Assembly (NCBI RefSeq): GCF_050749885.1
Contig: NZ_JBOIUB010000001.1
Location: forward strand, 496,001-560,000
Length of the DNA stretch: 64,000 nt
DNA from: Zooshikella sp050749885
GTDB lineage: Bacteria > Pseudomonadota > Gammaproteobacteria > Pseudomonadales > Zooshikellaceae
Direction of reading: 5' to 3'
Both the position numbers and the translations under genes were made by a program. Under the pieces are notes generated by a model. The model did no database searches and had not been told where the DNA came from. It saw only the letters and a list, made by a program, of their open reading frames with translations. Positions 35,389 through 43,736 of this stretch are shown one piece after another (positions within the stretch are counted from its first letter, which is position 1; each line of letters starts with the position of its first letter).

Positions 35389-35652
35389 ATGAGCACAATG
35401 AAAAAAGTAAGTGGTACTGCATTAGCCGTTGCTGCAGCAGGCTTGTTTACGATGGGTGCGGAGTTAGCTGTTGCAGGTCAGTCAGGTCAAGCTGATCAGG
35501 TGAAATGCTGGGGAATCAATAGCTGTAAAGGCCACAATGACTGTGCGACAGCCACGAATGACTGTAAAGGTATGGGCTCATGTAAAGGTCAGGGTTATTT
35601 GAATATGTCTGCAGAAGAGTGTAAAGAAAAAGGTGGTACAGTTAAGGAGTAA
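35389..35652 (+). CDS. bufA: Bufferin-type RiPP precursor (BufA family)
   Basis: 87 residues. A Sec signal peptide (MKKVSGTALAVAAAGLF, cut near AVAG) is followed by a Cys-rich core with six Cys at 40, 46, 52, 59, 65 and 78. The pattern CWGINSCKGHNDC ... CKGMGSCKGQGYLNMS ... ECKEKGG is typical of BufA2-type bufferins. In studied cases the MNIO enzyme turns core cysteines into thiooxazole-type heterocycles and the peptide binds copper in the periplasm. The gene leads the bufA-bufB-bufC operon, with a hairpin after it. Metal specificity here is not known. Confidence 0.88.
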   Translation: MSTMKKVSGTALAVAAAGLFTMGAELAVAGQSGQADQVKCWGINSCKGHNDCATATNDCKGMGSCKGQGYLNMSAEECKEKGGTVKE

Positions 35653-35751
35653 GCATTAGCTTTACCTTTTTAAGTTTCTAAGGGTTGGGGTGTTTGTGCC
35701 CTTTAGTTGAGGTCAAGAAACCTTCAACCCTTCATTGAATGCTTGCGAGTG

Positions 35752-35784
35752 TACCTGGATTTAAAAAAAATCCAGGTATTTTTT
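35752..35784 (+). terminator. Attenuator-type terminator between bufA and bufB
   Basis: TACCTGGATTT pairs with AAATCCAGGTA around a short A loop, followed directly by six T. This is a strong intrinsic terminator 100 bases after bufA and 60 bases before bufB. It would let precursor transcripts exceed those of the enzymes, as is useful in RiPP operons. Confidence 0.82.
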
Positions 35785-35842
35785 ACCATAGATGACGTGG
35801 TGATTTACTCGATAATTATAAGTATATATGTGAGAGCATGCT

Positions 35843-36757
35843 GTGAAAAAAGTATTCCATGGCTTTGGTTTAGGCTTGCGAAAAGACTATTATAGTGAAA
35901 TTTTAGCCACACAGCCTGCTGTTGATTGGTTTGAGATTATTTCTGAAAATTATTTTGTTGATGGAGGAAAACCGCTTTATTTTTTAGAGGCTATTCGTGA
36001 GCAATATCCTATTGCCATGCATGGCGTTTCTTTATCGATTGGTAGTACTGATCCTTTAAATACGCACTATTTAAAAAATCTAAAATCCCTGGCCGATCGT
36101 ATTAACCCGATATTTATTTCAGATCATTTATGTTGGACCAGTGTGGGGGGAATCAATAGTCATGATTTATTACCTCTTCCTTATACTGAAGCGTCAATCA
36201 AACATATTGTTGAGCGTATAAACGCTGTCCAGGATTATTTAGGACGACAAATATTATTGGAAAACCTTTCAAGTTATATCATGTTTGCAGAGTCAGATAT
36301 GACGGAATGGGATTTTGTGAGCGAAATTACTGAGCGTGCTGACTGCTTATTATTACTTGATATTAATAATATTTATGTGAGTGCACGAAATCATCAGTTT
36401 GATCCTATTGATTATTTAAAAGGTGTACCAGCAGGACGTGTTATGCAACATCATTTGGCGGGTCATAGTGATTATGGTGAATACATTATTGATACCCATG
36501 ATGCACCTGTCGTTGATCCTGTATGGCAGTTATATAAAGTGGCTGCAGAATTATTTGGCCCCGTTTCAACAATGATTGAGCGGGATGATAATATGCCTCC
36601 ATTCTCTGAGTTATTGGCTGAATTAAATTACGCTAGAACTCTGGCAGAACCAACTTATACACAACAGCAGACATCTGTCGTATTACCAACAACAAGTCGT
36701 TTTCATTTTGCAAATCCAGCTAAGACGATGAGTGTGCAGGAGCAACACTATGGTTGA
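35843..36757 (+). CDS. bufB: MNIO-family (DUF692) bufferin-modifying enzyme
   Basis: 304 residues from a GTG start: MKKVFHGFGLGLRKDYY. It is a multinuclear non-haem iron oxidase of the DUF692 family, with TIM-barrel metal-site segments DWFEIISENYF, AMHGVSLSIGS, ISDHLCWTS, HDLLPLPYTE, LLENLSSY, LLLLDINNIYVSA and HHLAGHSD visible in order. It is expected to act in the cytoplasm on the BufA core using O2. A terminator-like hairpin precedes it, and its stop overlaps the bufC start by eight bases. Confidence 0.92.
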   Translation: MKKVFHGFGLGLRKDYYSEILATQPAVDWFEIISENYFVDGGKPLYFLEAIREQYPIAMHGVSLSIGSTDPLNTHYLKNLKSLADRINPIFISDHLCWTSVGGINSHDLLPLPYTEASIKHIVERINAVQDYLGRQILLENLSSYIMFAESDMTEWDFVSEITERADCLLLLDINNIYVSARNHQFDPIDYLKGVPAGRVMQHHLAGHSDYGEYIIDTHDAPVVDPVWQLYKVAAELFGPVSTMIERDDNMPPFSELLAELNYARTLAEPTYTQQQTSVVLPTTSRFHFANPAKTMSVQEQHYG

Positions 36758-37508
36758 GTTGGAGAATTTACAAAAGGTTTTTCTGGCGCATTTACAAGGC
36801 AAGTTAACACCGATCAAACACTATGTTGCGAAAGAACAGCCTGGGTTAGCAATATATGCCAATGCTTATCACCAACGGCTTAGGGAAGCACTTGATGGCG
36901 ATTATCCCTGTCTAGGTCTTTTATTGGGTGATGAGCAATTTAATCAACTGGTGTCTGATTATATTACCTACCATCCTTCATCAGATCCTTCTTTACGCTG
37001 GTTTGGCCAGCATTTACCCGCATTTGTCCGAGAACAAGCACATTATCAAGCAATGCCGATTGTTGCTGAGTTAGCGGAGTGGGAGTGGCGCTTGAGGCTA
37101 GCTTTTGATGCTGCAGGAAGTGAAATAGCCGTTATTAATCATGTACAACAATTGACGGCTGATCAGTGGCCAACATTACGATTTGAGCTTGTTCCTTCGC
37201 TACAATTAGTATCCTGGCAGACAAATGCTGTGGCTGTATGGCAGGCCCTTGAGCAACAGCAGACACCTCCTGCGATTGCCGAAGAGCATACAGATTGGAT
37301 TATTTGGCGCAAGGGGCTAGTGACAAACTTTCGCTCAATTCATGATGATGAGCGTGCGGCGTTAACACTTACGCTTCAAGGACATAATTTTGCCTCACTA
37401 TGTGAGCATCTTTGTCAATGGCATGAACCTGAAGCGGTTACTACACGTGTCGTACAACTCTTACAGCAATGGTTAAGTGATGAGCTTATTAAACAAGTGA
37501 TTTCTTAG
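36750..37508 (+). CDS. bufC: Bufferin-enzyme partner (BufC/HvfC, DUF2063)
   Basis: About 252 residues. The ATG at 36750 overlaps the end of bufB and has AGGAG seven bases upstream, so I take it over the earlier start at 36732. The N-terminal half has the DUF2063 pattern GLAIYANAYHQRLREALDGDYPCLGLLLG with HPSSDPSLRWFG after it. The C-terminal half is a winged-helix-like region. Partners of this type recognise the precursor and help the MNIO enzyme. It ends the operon; no DoxX-type bufD gene follows. Confidence 0.88.
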   Translation: MVELENLQKVFLAHLQGKLTPIKHYVAKEQPGLAIYANAYHQRLREALDGDYPCLGLLLGDEQFNQLVSDYITYHPSSDPSLRWFGQHLPAFVREQAHYQAMPIVAELAEWEWRLRLAFDAAGSEIAVINHVQQLTADQWPTLRFELVPSLQLVSWQTNAVAVWQALEQQQTPPAIAEEHTDWIIWRKGLVTNFRSIHDDERAALTLTLQGHNFASLCEHLCQWHEPEAVTTRVVQLLQQWLSDELIKQVIS

Positions 37509-37570
37509 CTCTACGAATATCACTCTTAAAGGAGGGTATACTTGCTTTTGTCTTTTTAATCAGTAAAACT

Positions 37571-37602
37571 GCTCACTCTTGGTAATGGACATTACAGTGA
37601 GC
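37571..37602 (+). promoter_or_regulatory. Inverted repeat over the ribosome-binding site of the Tus-like gene
   Basis: GCTCACT ... GTAATG-GA-CATTAC-AGTGAGC: seven plus six paired bases with a four-base asymmetric bulge, ending two bases before the ATG. As RNA it would hide the ribosome-binding region (AGTGAGC); as DNA it is a possible operator. Autocontrol is well known for tus, whose promoter overlaps a Ter site in E. coli, but this element does not resemble the E. coli Ter consensus. Confidence 0.5.
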
Positions 37603-37604
37603 TT

Positions 37605-38621
37605 ATGTCTGGTCAAATCACTACACCGAAATTTTCTGCTGAAGAGTCTTTATTGCGAGAGACTGTCAGAATTGAATTTGAAAAATTATTAGCAGTTGCT
37701 CACTCCGTACGCGATCAATTAGCTCATGATAATGAGTGGCAGGTTTACTGTGCCAGTCATATCCCTATCCGTGATCAAGCTGAAGTGCCTACCGCAATTC
37801 ATGTTGAACCTTTACCCGCCGTGTCACATGATACACGAGCAGCCATTATTGATATTTTAACAGATTTTTATAAGTCACCAGAGCAAAATATCAATACGAC
37901 TAAACGGTTGACTGGGTTGGTAAACGTAAGTTTGCAAAGTTATCAGCAACTTCAGTTATTTAATAGCCAGAAAGAAAGGTTACGCCAGGCAATGGCTGCA
38001 TTGCCTCAAAGAATACGACGTCATATGCATAAATATGTCCGAGGGCCAAGGCAAGAAACCGTTGTATTTTTACAGGCATATCGGCAAGTGCCATTGTTTT
38101 CACCTGAAGATGAAGTGCGCCCCCTTACAATCGCCAAAGTGCAATTCCATTGGCGCAGAAAAGGCGTCGGTGGGCGACAAGTTTCAGTGGCTGATTTTCG
38201 ATCCAGACTGATTACTGAAGCGGAAGCACACTATGGCAAAGGTACTTGTTCTAAACCTTATTTTGATAACAATGTAGCACCCGGAAAATTGGTACGTCTT
38301 AGAATGAACGTGGAGGCTCTGGAAGGGCTACCAGACAATGAGTTATTGTTTGCGGATTATCGTGTTATTAGACCTCATCCCCGAGGCAATATTTTTTACT
38401 ATAAAGAGGGTACGACAGATAAAGTCCATCAGGTACCGCTTACACCAGTTGCTGCGATGCCTTTTTTTGTGTGTCAGCAACAACCAATTGTAGTTCAACC
38501 CTTGGGCGATTTAATGCCAAAGGATTGGAGTAAAGAAGGTAAACAATTAGCAGACTATCCTATTTCAGAGTCACCTTATGCATATCGATACATAAAACCA
38601 CGTTATGTTGACAAAGAATAG
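37605..38621 (+). CDS. tus: Tus-like DNA replication terminus-binding protein
   Basis: 338 residues, slightly longer than E. coli Tus (309). The C-terminal half lines up with Tus: VQFHWRRKGVGGRQVSVADF with its FGWANKHI region, then IFYYKEGTTDKVHQVPLTPV against RVWYKGDQKQVQHACPTPL, then VVQPLGDLMPKDW against VPDVGELLNYD, and a YRYIKPR ending. The N-terminal part is helical. Tus proteins bind Ter sites and stop the replisome from one side. The call rests on motif order rather than a computed score. Neighbours (bufferin operon, GNAT gene) have no link to replication. Tus-like genes also travel on plasmids, so transfer is possible. Confidence 0.7.
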   Translation: MSGQITTPKFSAEESLLRETVRIEFEKLLAVAHSVRDQLAHDNEWQVYCASHIPIRDQAEVPTAIHVEPLPAVSHDTRAAIIDILTDFYKSPEQNINTTKRLTGLVNVSLQSYQQLQLFNSQKERLRQAMAALPQRIRRHMHKYVRGPRQETVVFLQAYRQVPLFSPEDEVRPLTIAKVQFHWRRKGVGGRQVSVADFRSRLITEAEAHYGKGTCSKPYFDNNVAPGKLVRLRMNVEALEGLPDNELLFADYRVIRPHPRGNIFYYKEGTTDKVHQVPLTPVAAMPFFVCQQQPIVVQPLGDLMPKDWSKEGKQLADYPISESPYAYRYIKPRYVDKE

Positions 38622-38667
38622 CTGTTGGGTGTTAACCGTTACCAAAGAAAAAAAGAGAAGTATATCA

Positions 38668-39192
38668 ATGGAAATCCCTATTATTGAAACATCGCGACTT
38701 CGTTTAAGAGGATGGTCATTAGCAGATGCTGATGCATTTGCAAAGCTAAATGCAAATTCTGATTTTGCTAAATATATTGGTGGCGGAAAGCCAATAAATA
38801 AAGCAGAAAGTTGGAGGGTACTTGCTATCCTTGCGGGCCATTGGGTTTTAAAGGGATTTGGGTATTGGGTTGTTGAAGATAAAAAAACGAGTGACTTCTT
38901 GGGTAGAGTAGGCATTTGGGAGCCTGAAGGTTGGCCTGGGATAGAAGTAGGTTGGGGTATTGCGCCCGAATATTGGGGTAAGGGGTATGCAACCGAAGCG
39001 GCATTGGCCGCCATTGAATGGGGATTTACTTATCTGGATACATCTGAGCTTATTAGTCTCATTCATCCTGACAATGAAGCCTCAAAGAGTGTAGCGCTAA
39101 AAGTAGGAGAGGTTTATAGTCACTCTCAAACAGTGATGGGTAAACAATGTGATATATTTAAGCTTACTAAAGCTCAGTATTTAAAAAAATAA
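38668..39192 (+). CDS. GNAT-family N-acetyltransferase (RimJ/RimL-like)
   Basis: 174 residues. I take the ATG at 38668 behind AGAGAAG, since the earlier in-frame start at 38605 overlaps the Tus-like gene. ETSRLRLRGWSLADADAFAK is the RimJ/RimL-type opening. EVGWGIAPEYWGKGYATEAA contains the acetyl-CoA pyrophosphate loop (WGKGYA), and HPDNEASKSVALKVG is the usual motif B. Substrate may be a protein N-terminus or a small molecule and cannot be told. It follows the Tus-like gene by 46 bases and may share its transcript. Confidence 0.88.
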   Translation: MEIPIIETSRLRLRGWSLADADAFAKLNANSDFAKYIGGGKPINKAESWRVLAILAGHWVLKGFGYWVVEDKKTSDFLGRVGIWEPEGWPGIEVGWGIAPEYWGKGYATEAALAAIEWGFTYLDTSELISLIHPDNEASKSVALKVGEVYSHSQTVMGKQCDIFKLTKAQYLKK

Positions 39193-39259
39193 AAAACTCT
39201 TTGTATTTTGTAGTCAACTTTAATGAGGGTAACGGCCTTTTATAAGTTTGGAGTCAGTG

Positions 39260-39601
39260 ATGCCAAGAAAATACACATTCTTTGTCCATATGAATGCAAC
39301 AAAAGAATGGCTATCTCTTAGCAGAGAAGAAAGAACTCAATACTTTGAAAGTATTCAAACAGATATTTTTTCAAAATATCCAAGTGTTTCGATAAAACTA
39401 TATGATGTCGAGGCATTCAGCTCAAAGTGTAGTGATATAGCAGTATATGAAACTGAAAGTATTCAAGATTATTATTTTTTAATAGATGCATTACGTGATA
39501 GTAAAATATATACCGTGCCTTACTTTGAGATAGTGGATATTTTCCCTGCGATAGAAGAAGGCTTTATAGAATATGAGTCCAGTATTTCTAACAATGTATA
39601 A
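39260..39601 (+). CDS. Darcynin-like small protein
   Basis: 113 residues from the ATG at 39260, which follows TTGGAG by six bases; a TTG start at 39248 is less likely. It resembles the darcynin family (function unknown) in the order KYTFFVHMNATKEWLSLSREE, then VSIKLYDVEAFSSKCSDIAV, then TVPYFEIVDIFPAIEEGF. Compact, likely a dimeric alpha-beta barrel. It sits between the GNAT and tautomerase genes on the same strand. Confidence 0.65.
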   Translation: MPRKYTFFVHMNATKEWLSLSREERTQYFESIQTDIFSKYPSVSIKLYDVEAFSSKCSDIAVYETESIQDYYFLIDALRDSKIYTVPYFEIVDIFPAIEEGFIEYESSISNNV

Positions 39602-39668
39602 TATAAATTAAATATAACGTATGTGAACTTGAGACCTTAAGTGTGTGTTAAACAAAAAGGATAGTATA

Positions 39669-40064
39669 ATGCCAAGTGTACTGATTGAAGTTCGCCAACA
39701 ATACCCTGCCGAAATAGAGAAAGGTATTATGGAGGCTGTACATTCTGCACTAAGAGAGAGTTTTAAAATTTTACCAGGCGACCGGAATGTTAGGCTTATT
39801 GTTCATGAGTCTCATCGATTTCAATGTCCTCCAGATCGAGAGCAACCTGAATATTACACCCATATTAGCATTGACTGCTTCGCGGGTCGTAGTCGTGATG
39901 CCAAAAGGCAGCTTTATAAAACTATCGTAAATAACTTAGAGACATTTGGTATTCCAAATAATCACATTAAAATTATGCTACGAGAAATTACAGCAGAAAA
40001 TTGGGGTATTAGAGGTGGATATGCCGCTTGTGATATTGATTTAGGATTTGAGGTTGAGGTGTAA
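39669..40064 (+). CDS. Tautomerase-superfamily protein
   Basis: About 131 residues. Start chosen at the ATG at 39669 so that Pro follows Met (MPSVLIEVRQQYP), the catalytic Pro1 of tautomerases after Met removal; AAGGATAG lies upstream. The length, near 130 residues, fits members with two fused 4-oxalocrotonate-tautomerase-like halves; RQLYKTIVNNLETFGI forms the second helix region. The reaction is unknown. A strong terminator follows. Confidence 0.8.
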   Translation: MPSVLIEVRQQYPAEIEKGIMEAVHSALRESFKILPGDRNVRLIVHESHRFQCPPDREQPEYYTHISIDCFAGRSRDAKRQLYKTIVNNLETFGIPNNHIKIMLREITAENWGIRGGYAACDIDLGFEVEV

Positions 40065-40121
40065 AGTAAGTTCTTAATACTGAAATGTTCCTCATATTAT
40101 GAAAAGAGCATCGGAAAAATT

Positions 40122-40164
40122 AAAAAATGTGCCCTTCGTTTATTTTAAACGAGGGGCATTTTTT
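40122..40164. terminator. Bidirectional rho-independent terminator
   Basis: ATGTGCCCTTCGTTTA pairs with TAAACGAGGGGCAT around a TTT loop with one bulge, with six A before and six T after. It stands between the tautomerase gene and the convergent minus-strand secreted-protein gene and serves both. Confidence 0.9.
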
Positions 40165-40171
40165 CTATTTA

Positions 40172-40690
40172 TTAATTGCTAAATTGAGGTGAACAACAGA
40201 CAACAGCATTTGTGGCATTACAGCTAGAGAACTTTGTTCTATTCGCTTCAAAATACTGCTCAGTTACAAACGATGTATACCCGCCGCCATATAATTTATT
40301 GTCCAGTTGTCCGCAATTCTGATAGTAATAATGACCTTTTGCGACTCCGCCTGCGTGCCAGGTACTGTTAATAGCAACATGACAAACTGCATCAAGATCT
40401 ACCTGGTTATCGGGCAGTGGTACCATGATTAAAGATTGATTGGTTTTACCTGGTAATGCACTATAACAAGGTGGGCGTGCAGCATTAAGAGCAGCATCCG
40501 ATAGTTGTGCAGTTGATGACCGCATGGCTTTTAGTTTTACTGCGGCTTTATACTCAGCATCGGAGGCAGGAGCCATCAGTGCATTTTCAATATTAGAAAA
40601 GCTTGTATCTATAGTTTCTTCAGCAATAGAAGACATAGATAGTGTAAGTATAAGTGACGCTAATGGGATACCTACTAAGTGTTTATTCAC
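40172..40690 (-). CDS. Hypothetical secreted Cys-rich protein
   Basis: 172 residues with a Sec signal (MNKHLVGIPLASLILTLSMS, cut near SIAEE). The mature part has seven Cys, mainly in the C-terminal half (ARPPCYSALPG, LDAVCHVA, YQNCGQLDN, SSCNATNAVVCCSP), suggesting disulphides in the periplasm or outside. No family recognised. It is alone on this strand between two terminators or gaps. Confidence 0.65.
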   Translation of the reverse strand: MNKHLVGIPLASLILTLSMSSIAEETIDTSFSNIENALMAPASDAEYKAAVKLKAMRSSTAQLSDAALNAARPPCYSALPGKTNQSLIMVPLPDNQVDLDAVCHVAINSTWHAGGVAKGHYYYQNCGQLDNKLYGGGYTSFVTEQYFEANRTKFSSCNATNAVVCCSPQFSN

Positions 40691-40841
40691 AATTGAATCT
40701 CCCTATCCAAATTTTTAGTATCAATTCGAACTAACGTAGAGATTGTATGAAAATTTAAGTAACTACTCTAGCGTAAAAATGACCTATTTAGACGGTATTC
40801 GTCGTCTATATAGTCTGTATCATTGTTTTAATGTAAGAGTG

Positions 40842-42320
40842 TTATAATTTTAGCTTCTGTTGATTACTAATAAGGGTAAGAGGTTCTTTCCGTTCATCTA
40901 AGTTGGCAGTGAACGTCTGGCAGGCGTGATTATAAAATAGCCCATGGCGAATAATTATATTGTCAATTCGGTTAGGTAAGCGTTGAACATCAACTTGTTG
41001 CTGAGCATAAACATAGACGAGTTGGACGGTTTTATTCTGTTGTCTAAATAAAACAATGGCATCATTAGGATGAGGATTTTCGATAGATAAACGTTTTTTA
41101 CCATTATTTTGTCCTAGTAATTCGCCGTTAAATGGACGCGGACCTGGATACTGATGGCATTGATAACGTTTAGCAATGGTATGACTGCCAAAACCAATAA
41201 GCTGCTCAGCAATAAAGCCTTTAAAACCTTGAGGCGTTGATACCGTCACCCAACCTTGTGGTTCTGCAGAGATTACATTCACAGGGGCATACTGAGCTAT
41301 TTGAGCCACAATGGCGCTATTAATATCGGGTGTAGAGAGTAGCGCGACAGGCTCAAGGGTATAATGTTTACCCAAACGATGGCTTGTATAAAGTGACTGA
41401 TGTTGAGCTTCTGGAACAATGGGATTAGCTGTAATCGCTGGTTTGTTTACGAGTGCAAGAGGCTCAAAGGCTTGCTGCCATATGAGTATTGGGAGACTAA
41501 TAAGCAATACGAGTAAGCTTAGCAAGATACACTGGCTAAAAAAGAAATGAGTAGATTCTGGCGGTTGAGCAACTGCCTCGCTGGGGTCACCTAATTGATG
41601 TAATAATTGTTTAACTTTGTCTTGCATAGCTTGGTTTTGACAATAATGTTTTAACCAATATAAGTGACCGATAGCTTCATTAAACCGGCTTTTTGCAATA
41701 TGCTGCAAAGCCAATCGATATTCTAATTTACTATTTTCGGCAAGGGGGGTTACTCCTCCTAATGTATTTATCCACCAGCCACGAATAGAGTGCCAAGGGC
41801 CAGTCAGGCTCCACCAACCCAGTAGTAAATTCCATAGATTAAACTTGAGTGCTAAGCGAGCGCTACAGCGCTGGCACCAAATACCAGAAACTGTTTTCTG
41901 GTGGGTGATAAAGATGATACCTGTAACCATCAGCCAACGGCGATAACGTAGTCCTTGTTTGTCCTTACGACAACGACGACACACGATGACTTGTTTAATG
42001 ACGGGGTTAGGAATGGGGGGGGGAGATTGTGAGTCTTGATCAGTAAATGATACTGGAGTAGTGATTTCTTCTTTGGAGTAGTGGGGGCTAGACTGGGTTG
42101 GAGAAGAGTGTGACCCGTATTGGTAATACTGTACCAGGCTTTGGTAGGTTTGTTGCAGCTGTTGAAACTGAGCAGTGGTATCTTGTCCTGGATTTTTATC
42201 GGGGTGTAAGGTTTTTACGCGCTGTCGATAAGCTTGCTTAACATCGTGTAGTGAAGCATCAAGAGGTAGGCCTAATTGTTGCAGTAAATCGTGAATTCGT
42301 TGCTTGGACGGAGCCGTCAT
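40842..42320 (-). CDS. J-domain membrane protein with zinc ribbon and SH3-like domain
   Basis: 492 residues. The N-terminal J domain (about 7-70) carries HPD at 39-41 and would stimulate an Hsp70 such as DnaK. Two CxxC pairs (VCRRCRKDKQ and GIWCQRCSARL) form a probable zinc ribbon near 132-165, with a hydrophobic Trp-rich stretch next to it (NLLLGWWSLTG). A transmembrane helix lies near 255-285 (FFSQCILLSLLVLLISLPIL). A C-terminal bacterial SH3-like domain follows (about 320-375), then a tail. The combination would place a chaperone recruiter at the membrane with a periplasmic SH3 part. The exact partner is unknown. Confidence 0.8.
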   Translation of the reverse strand: MTAPSKQRIHDLLQQLGLPLDASLHDVKQAYRQRVKTLHPDKNPGQDTTAQFQQLQQTYQSLVQYYQYGSHSSPTQSSPHYSKEEITTPVSFTDQDSQSPPPIPNPVIKQVIVCRRCRKDKQGLRYRRWLMVTGIIFITHQKTVSGIWCQRCSARLALKFNLWNLLLGWWSLTGPWHSIRGWWINTLGGVTPLAENSKLEYRLALQHIAKSRFNEAIGHLYWLKHYCQNQAMQDKVKQLLHQLGDPSEAVAQPPESTHFFFSQCILLSLLVLLISLPILIWQQAFEPLALVNKPAITANPIVPEAQHQSLYTSHRLGKHYTLEPVALLSTPDINSAIVAQIAQYAPVNVISAEPQGWVTVSTPQGFKGFIAEQLIGFGSHTIAKRYQCHQYPGPRPFNGELLGQNNGKKRLSIENPHPNDAIVLFRQQNKTVQLVYVYAQQQVDVQRLPNRIDNIIIRHGLFYNHACQTFTANLDERKEPLTLISNQQKLKL

Positions 42321-42490
42321 GGCTTGAATGAGTTTCCAATGAATTTTGATGACTTTTAAATGAGTATAGCAGCCTTAAAGTATAGGCGGCATATGCCGAT
42401 AACAAGTTTATAGAGGACTAAACAGTGCGTTCTTTAGGGCATGTTTGGGGGATGTCAGTGTCATAGAGAGCGATGTGGAGGGTTACATCA

Positions 42491-43666
42491 ATGAATATCG
42501 CACCAGGGCACTTACTGAAATCAATGCGGCCAGAACATGCCGAGCATCATCAGCAAACGGCAACCAGTCGTCAGGCAATGATGTTATCAAAGTCTGGAGG
42601 AAGTACCCGCCAGTTACTGCAAGATACCTTATTGCATCGCGTGGGACAGCAATTAGGTGCCACTGAGCCGATGCAAGTGGAGTCTTCTGGGTATCGGCCA
42701 GAGCAAGTCGCTGACACTATTTTAAAGTTTGTTGAACAACGTTTATTAGCTGAGCAAGCCGAAGGTGCTGATAACGAACGTTTGCAAAATTTATTAGGCC
42801 AAGCCAGAGAAGGTGTGGCAAAAGGATTTGATCAGGCGCGAGAAGACCTTAAGGCTTTAGGCTTATTAAACCCCAATTTAGAAGCTGATATTGATACTAG
42901 CTATGATCTAGTCACAACTGGACTGGATGAGCTAGACAATAAATTTACGGGTAATGCGGATAAAATTTCGTTAAGTGAAGCGGCATTAGGTGGGGAGCCT
43001 CAACCTGTCACCCTTCGTAGTCATCAGCAATTTTACCAGCTAGATAACCAGTTTTCCTTTCAAGTTACCACGAAAGAAGGCGATGTGGTGACTATAAATG
43101 CATTTAAACAACTATCAACGTCGAATGGCTCCTTTCAACAAGGACAAGCTGCCGCAACTTATAGTCAAATGCAGTATCAAAGCGGATTTCAGCTACGAGT
43201 GGAAGGCGATTTAAATGAAGCGGAATTAAATGCTATCAATGAGTTATTATCTGATGTGACATCATTAGCCAACGATTTTTTTGATGGCGATGTCAGTGGC
43301 GCATTCGATCAGGCATTGTCGTTGGGAATTGATGCTTCTACACTCAGCGAGTTTTCTCTTACTTTGCAACAAACTGAAGTACAACAGATGCAGCAGGCAT
43401 ATGCTTCAGCTAATGGTGGAGGCTTGCACTCGTTAAATAATCGCTCTCCTGTTGCCCAATTAGCTGAATTTGGTCAAGACTTACAGAGTGCACACCACAA
43501 AGCAGGCCTGTTTTTTGAGCAACCAGGAAAACTGTTAGCTAAATTATTGAGTCAGTTAGAACCTGTCAAATTAGAAAACACTGAGAAGCAGGAAAGTACA
43601 TTAACTGAACAGTTAGCAAAGTTGCAGGAAGTAACTGACTATTTACTCTCTTCGTTAGAAAGCTGA
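42491..43666 (+). CDS. DUF5610-like protein
   Basis: About 391 residues. The ATG at 42491 stands nine bases after GGAGGG, so I drop the first six codons of the longer frame. Features: a Gln-rich start; a helical region with YRPEQVADTILKFVEQRLLAEQ and LLGQAREGVAKGFDQAREDL, typical of DUF5610; then a beta part (FSFQVTTKEGDVVTINAFKQL) and a helical C-terminus. No signal peptide and no known function. It is divergent from the J-domain gene. Confidence 0.65.
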   Translation: MNIAPGHLLKSMRPEHAEHHQQTATSRQAMMLSKSGGSTRQLLQDTLLHRVGQQLGATEPMQVESSGYRPEQVADTILKFVEQRLLAEQAEGADNERLQNLLGQAREGVAKGFDQAREDLKALGLLNPNLEADIDTSYDLVTTGLDELDNKFTGNADKISLSEAALGGEPQPVTLRSHQQFYQLDNQFSFQVTTKEGDVVTINAFKQLSTSNGSFQQGQAAATYSQMQYQSGFQLRVEGDLNEAELNAINELLSDVTSLANDFFDGDVSGAFDQALSLGIDASTLSEFSLTLQQTEVQQMQQAYASANGGGLHSLNNRSPVAQLAEFGQDLQSAHHKAGLFFEQPGKLLAKLLSQLEPVKLENTEKQESTLTEQLAKLQEVTDYLLSSLES

Positions 43667-43692
43667 TATTGACGCTGAAATTAGTTAAATAC

Positions 43693-43736
43693 CTAACCTA
43701 TTTTCTTTCTCTATAAGAAGATAGGTTAGTATTTGT
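43693..43736 (+). terminator. Terminator after the DUF5610-like gene
   Basis: CTAACCTATTTTCTT pairs with AAGAAGATAGGTTAG (one G-T pair), followed by a T-rich tract. It lies 27 bases past the stop. Confidence 0.75.
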
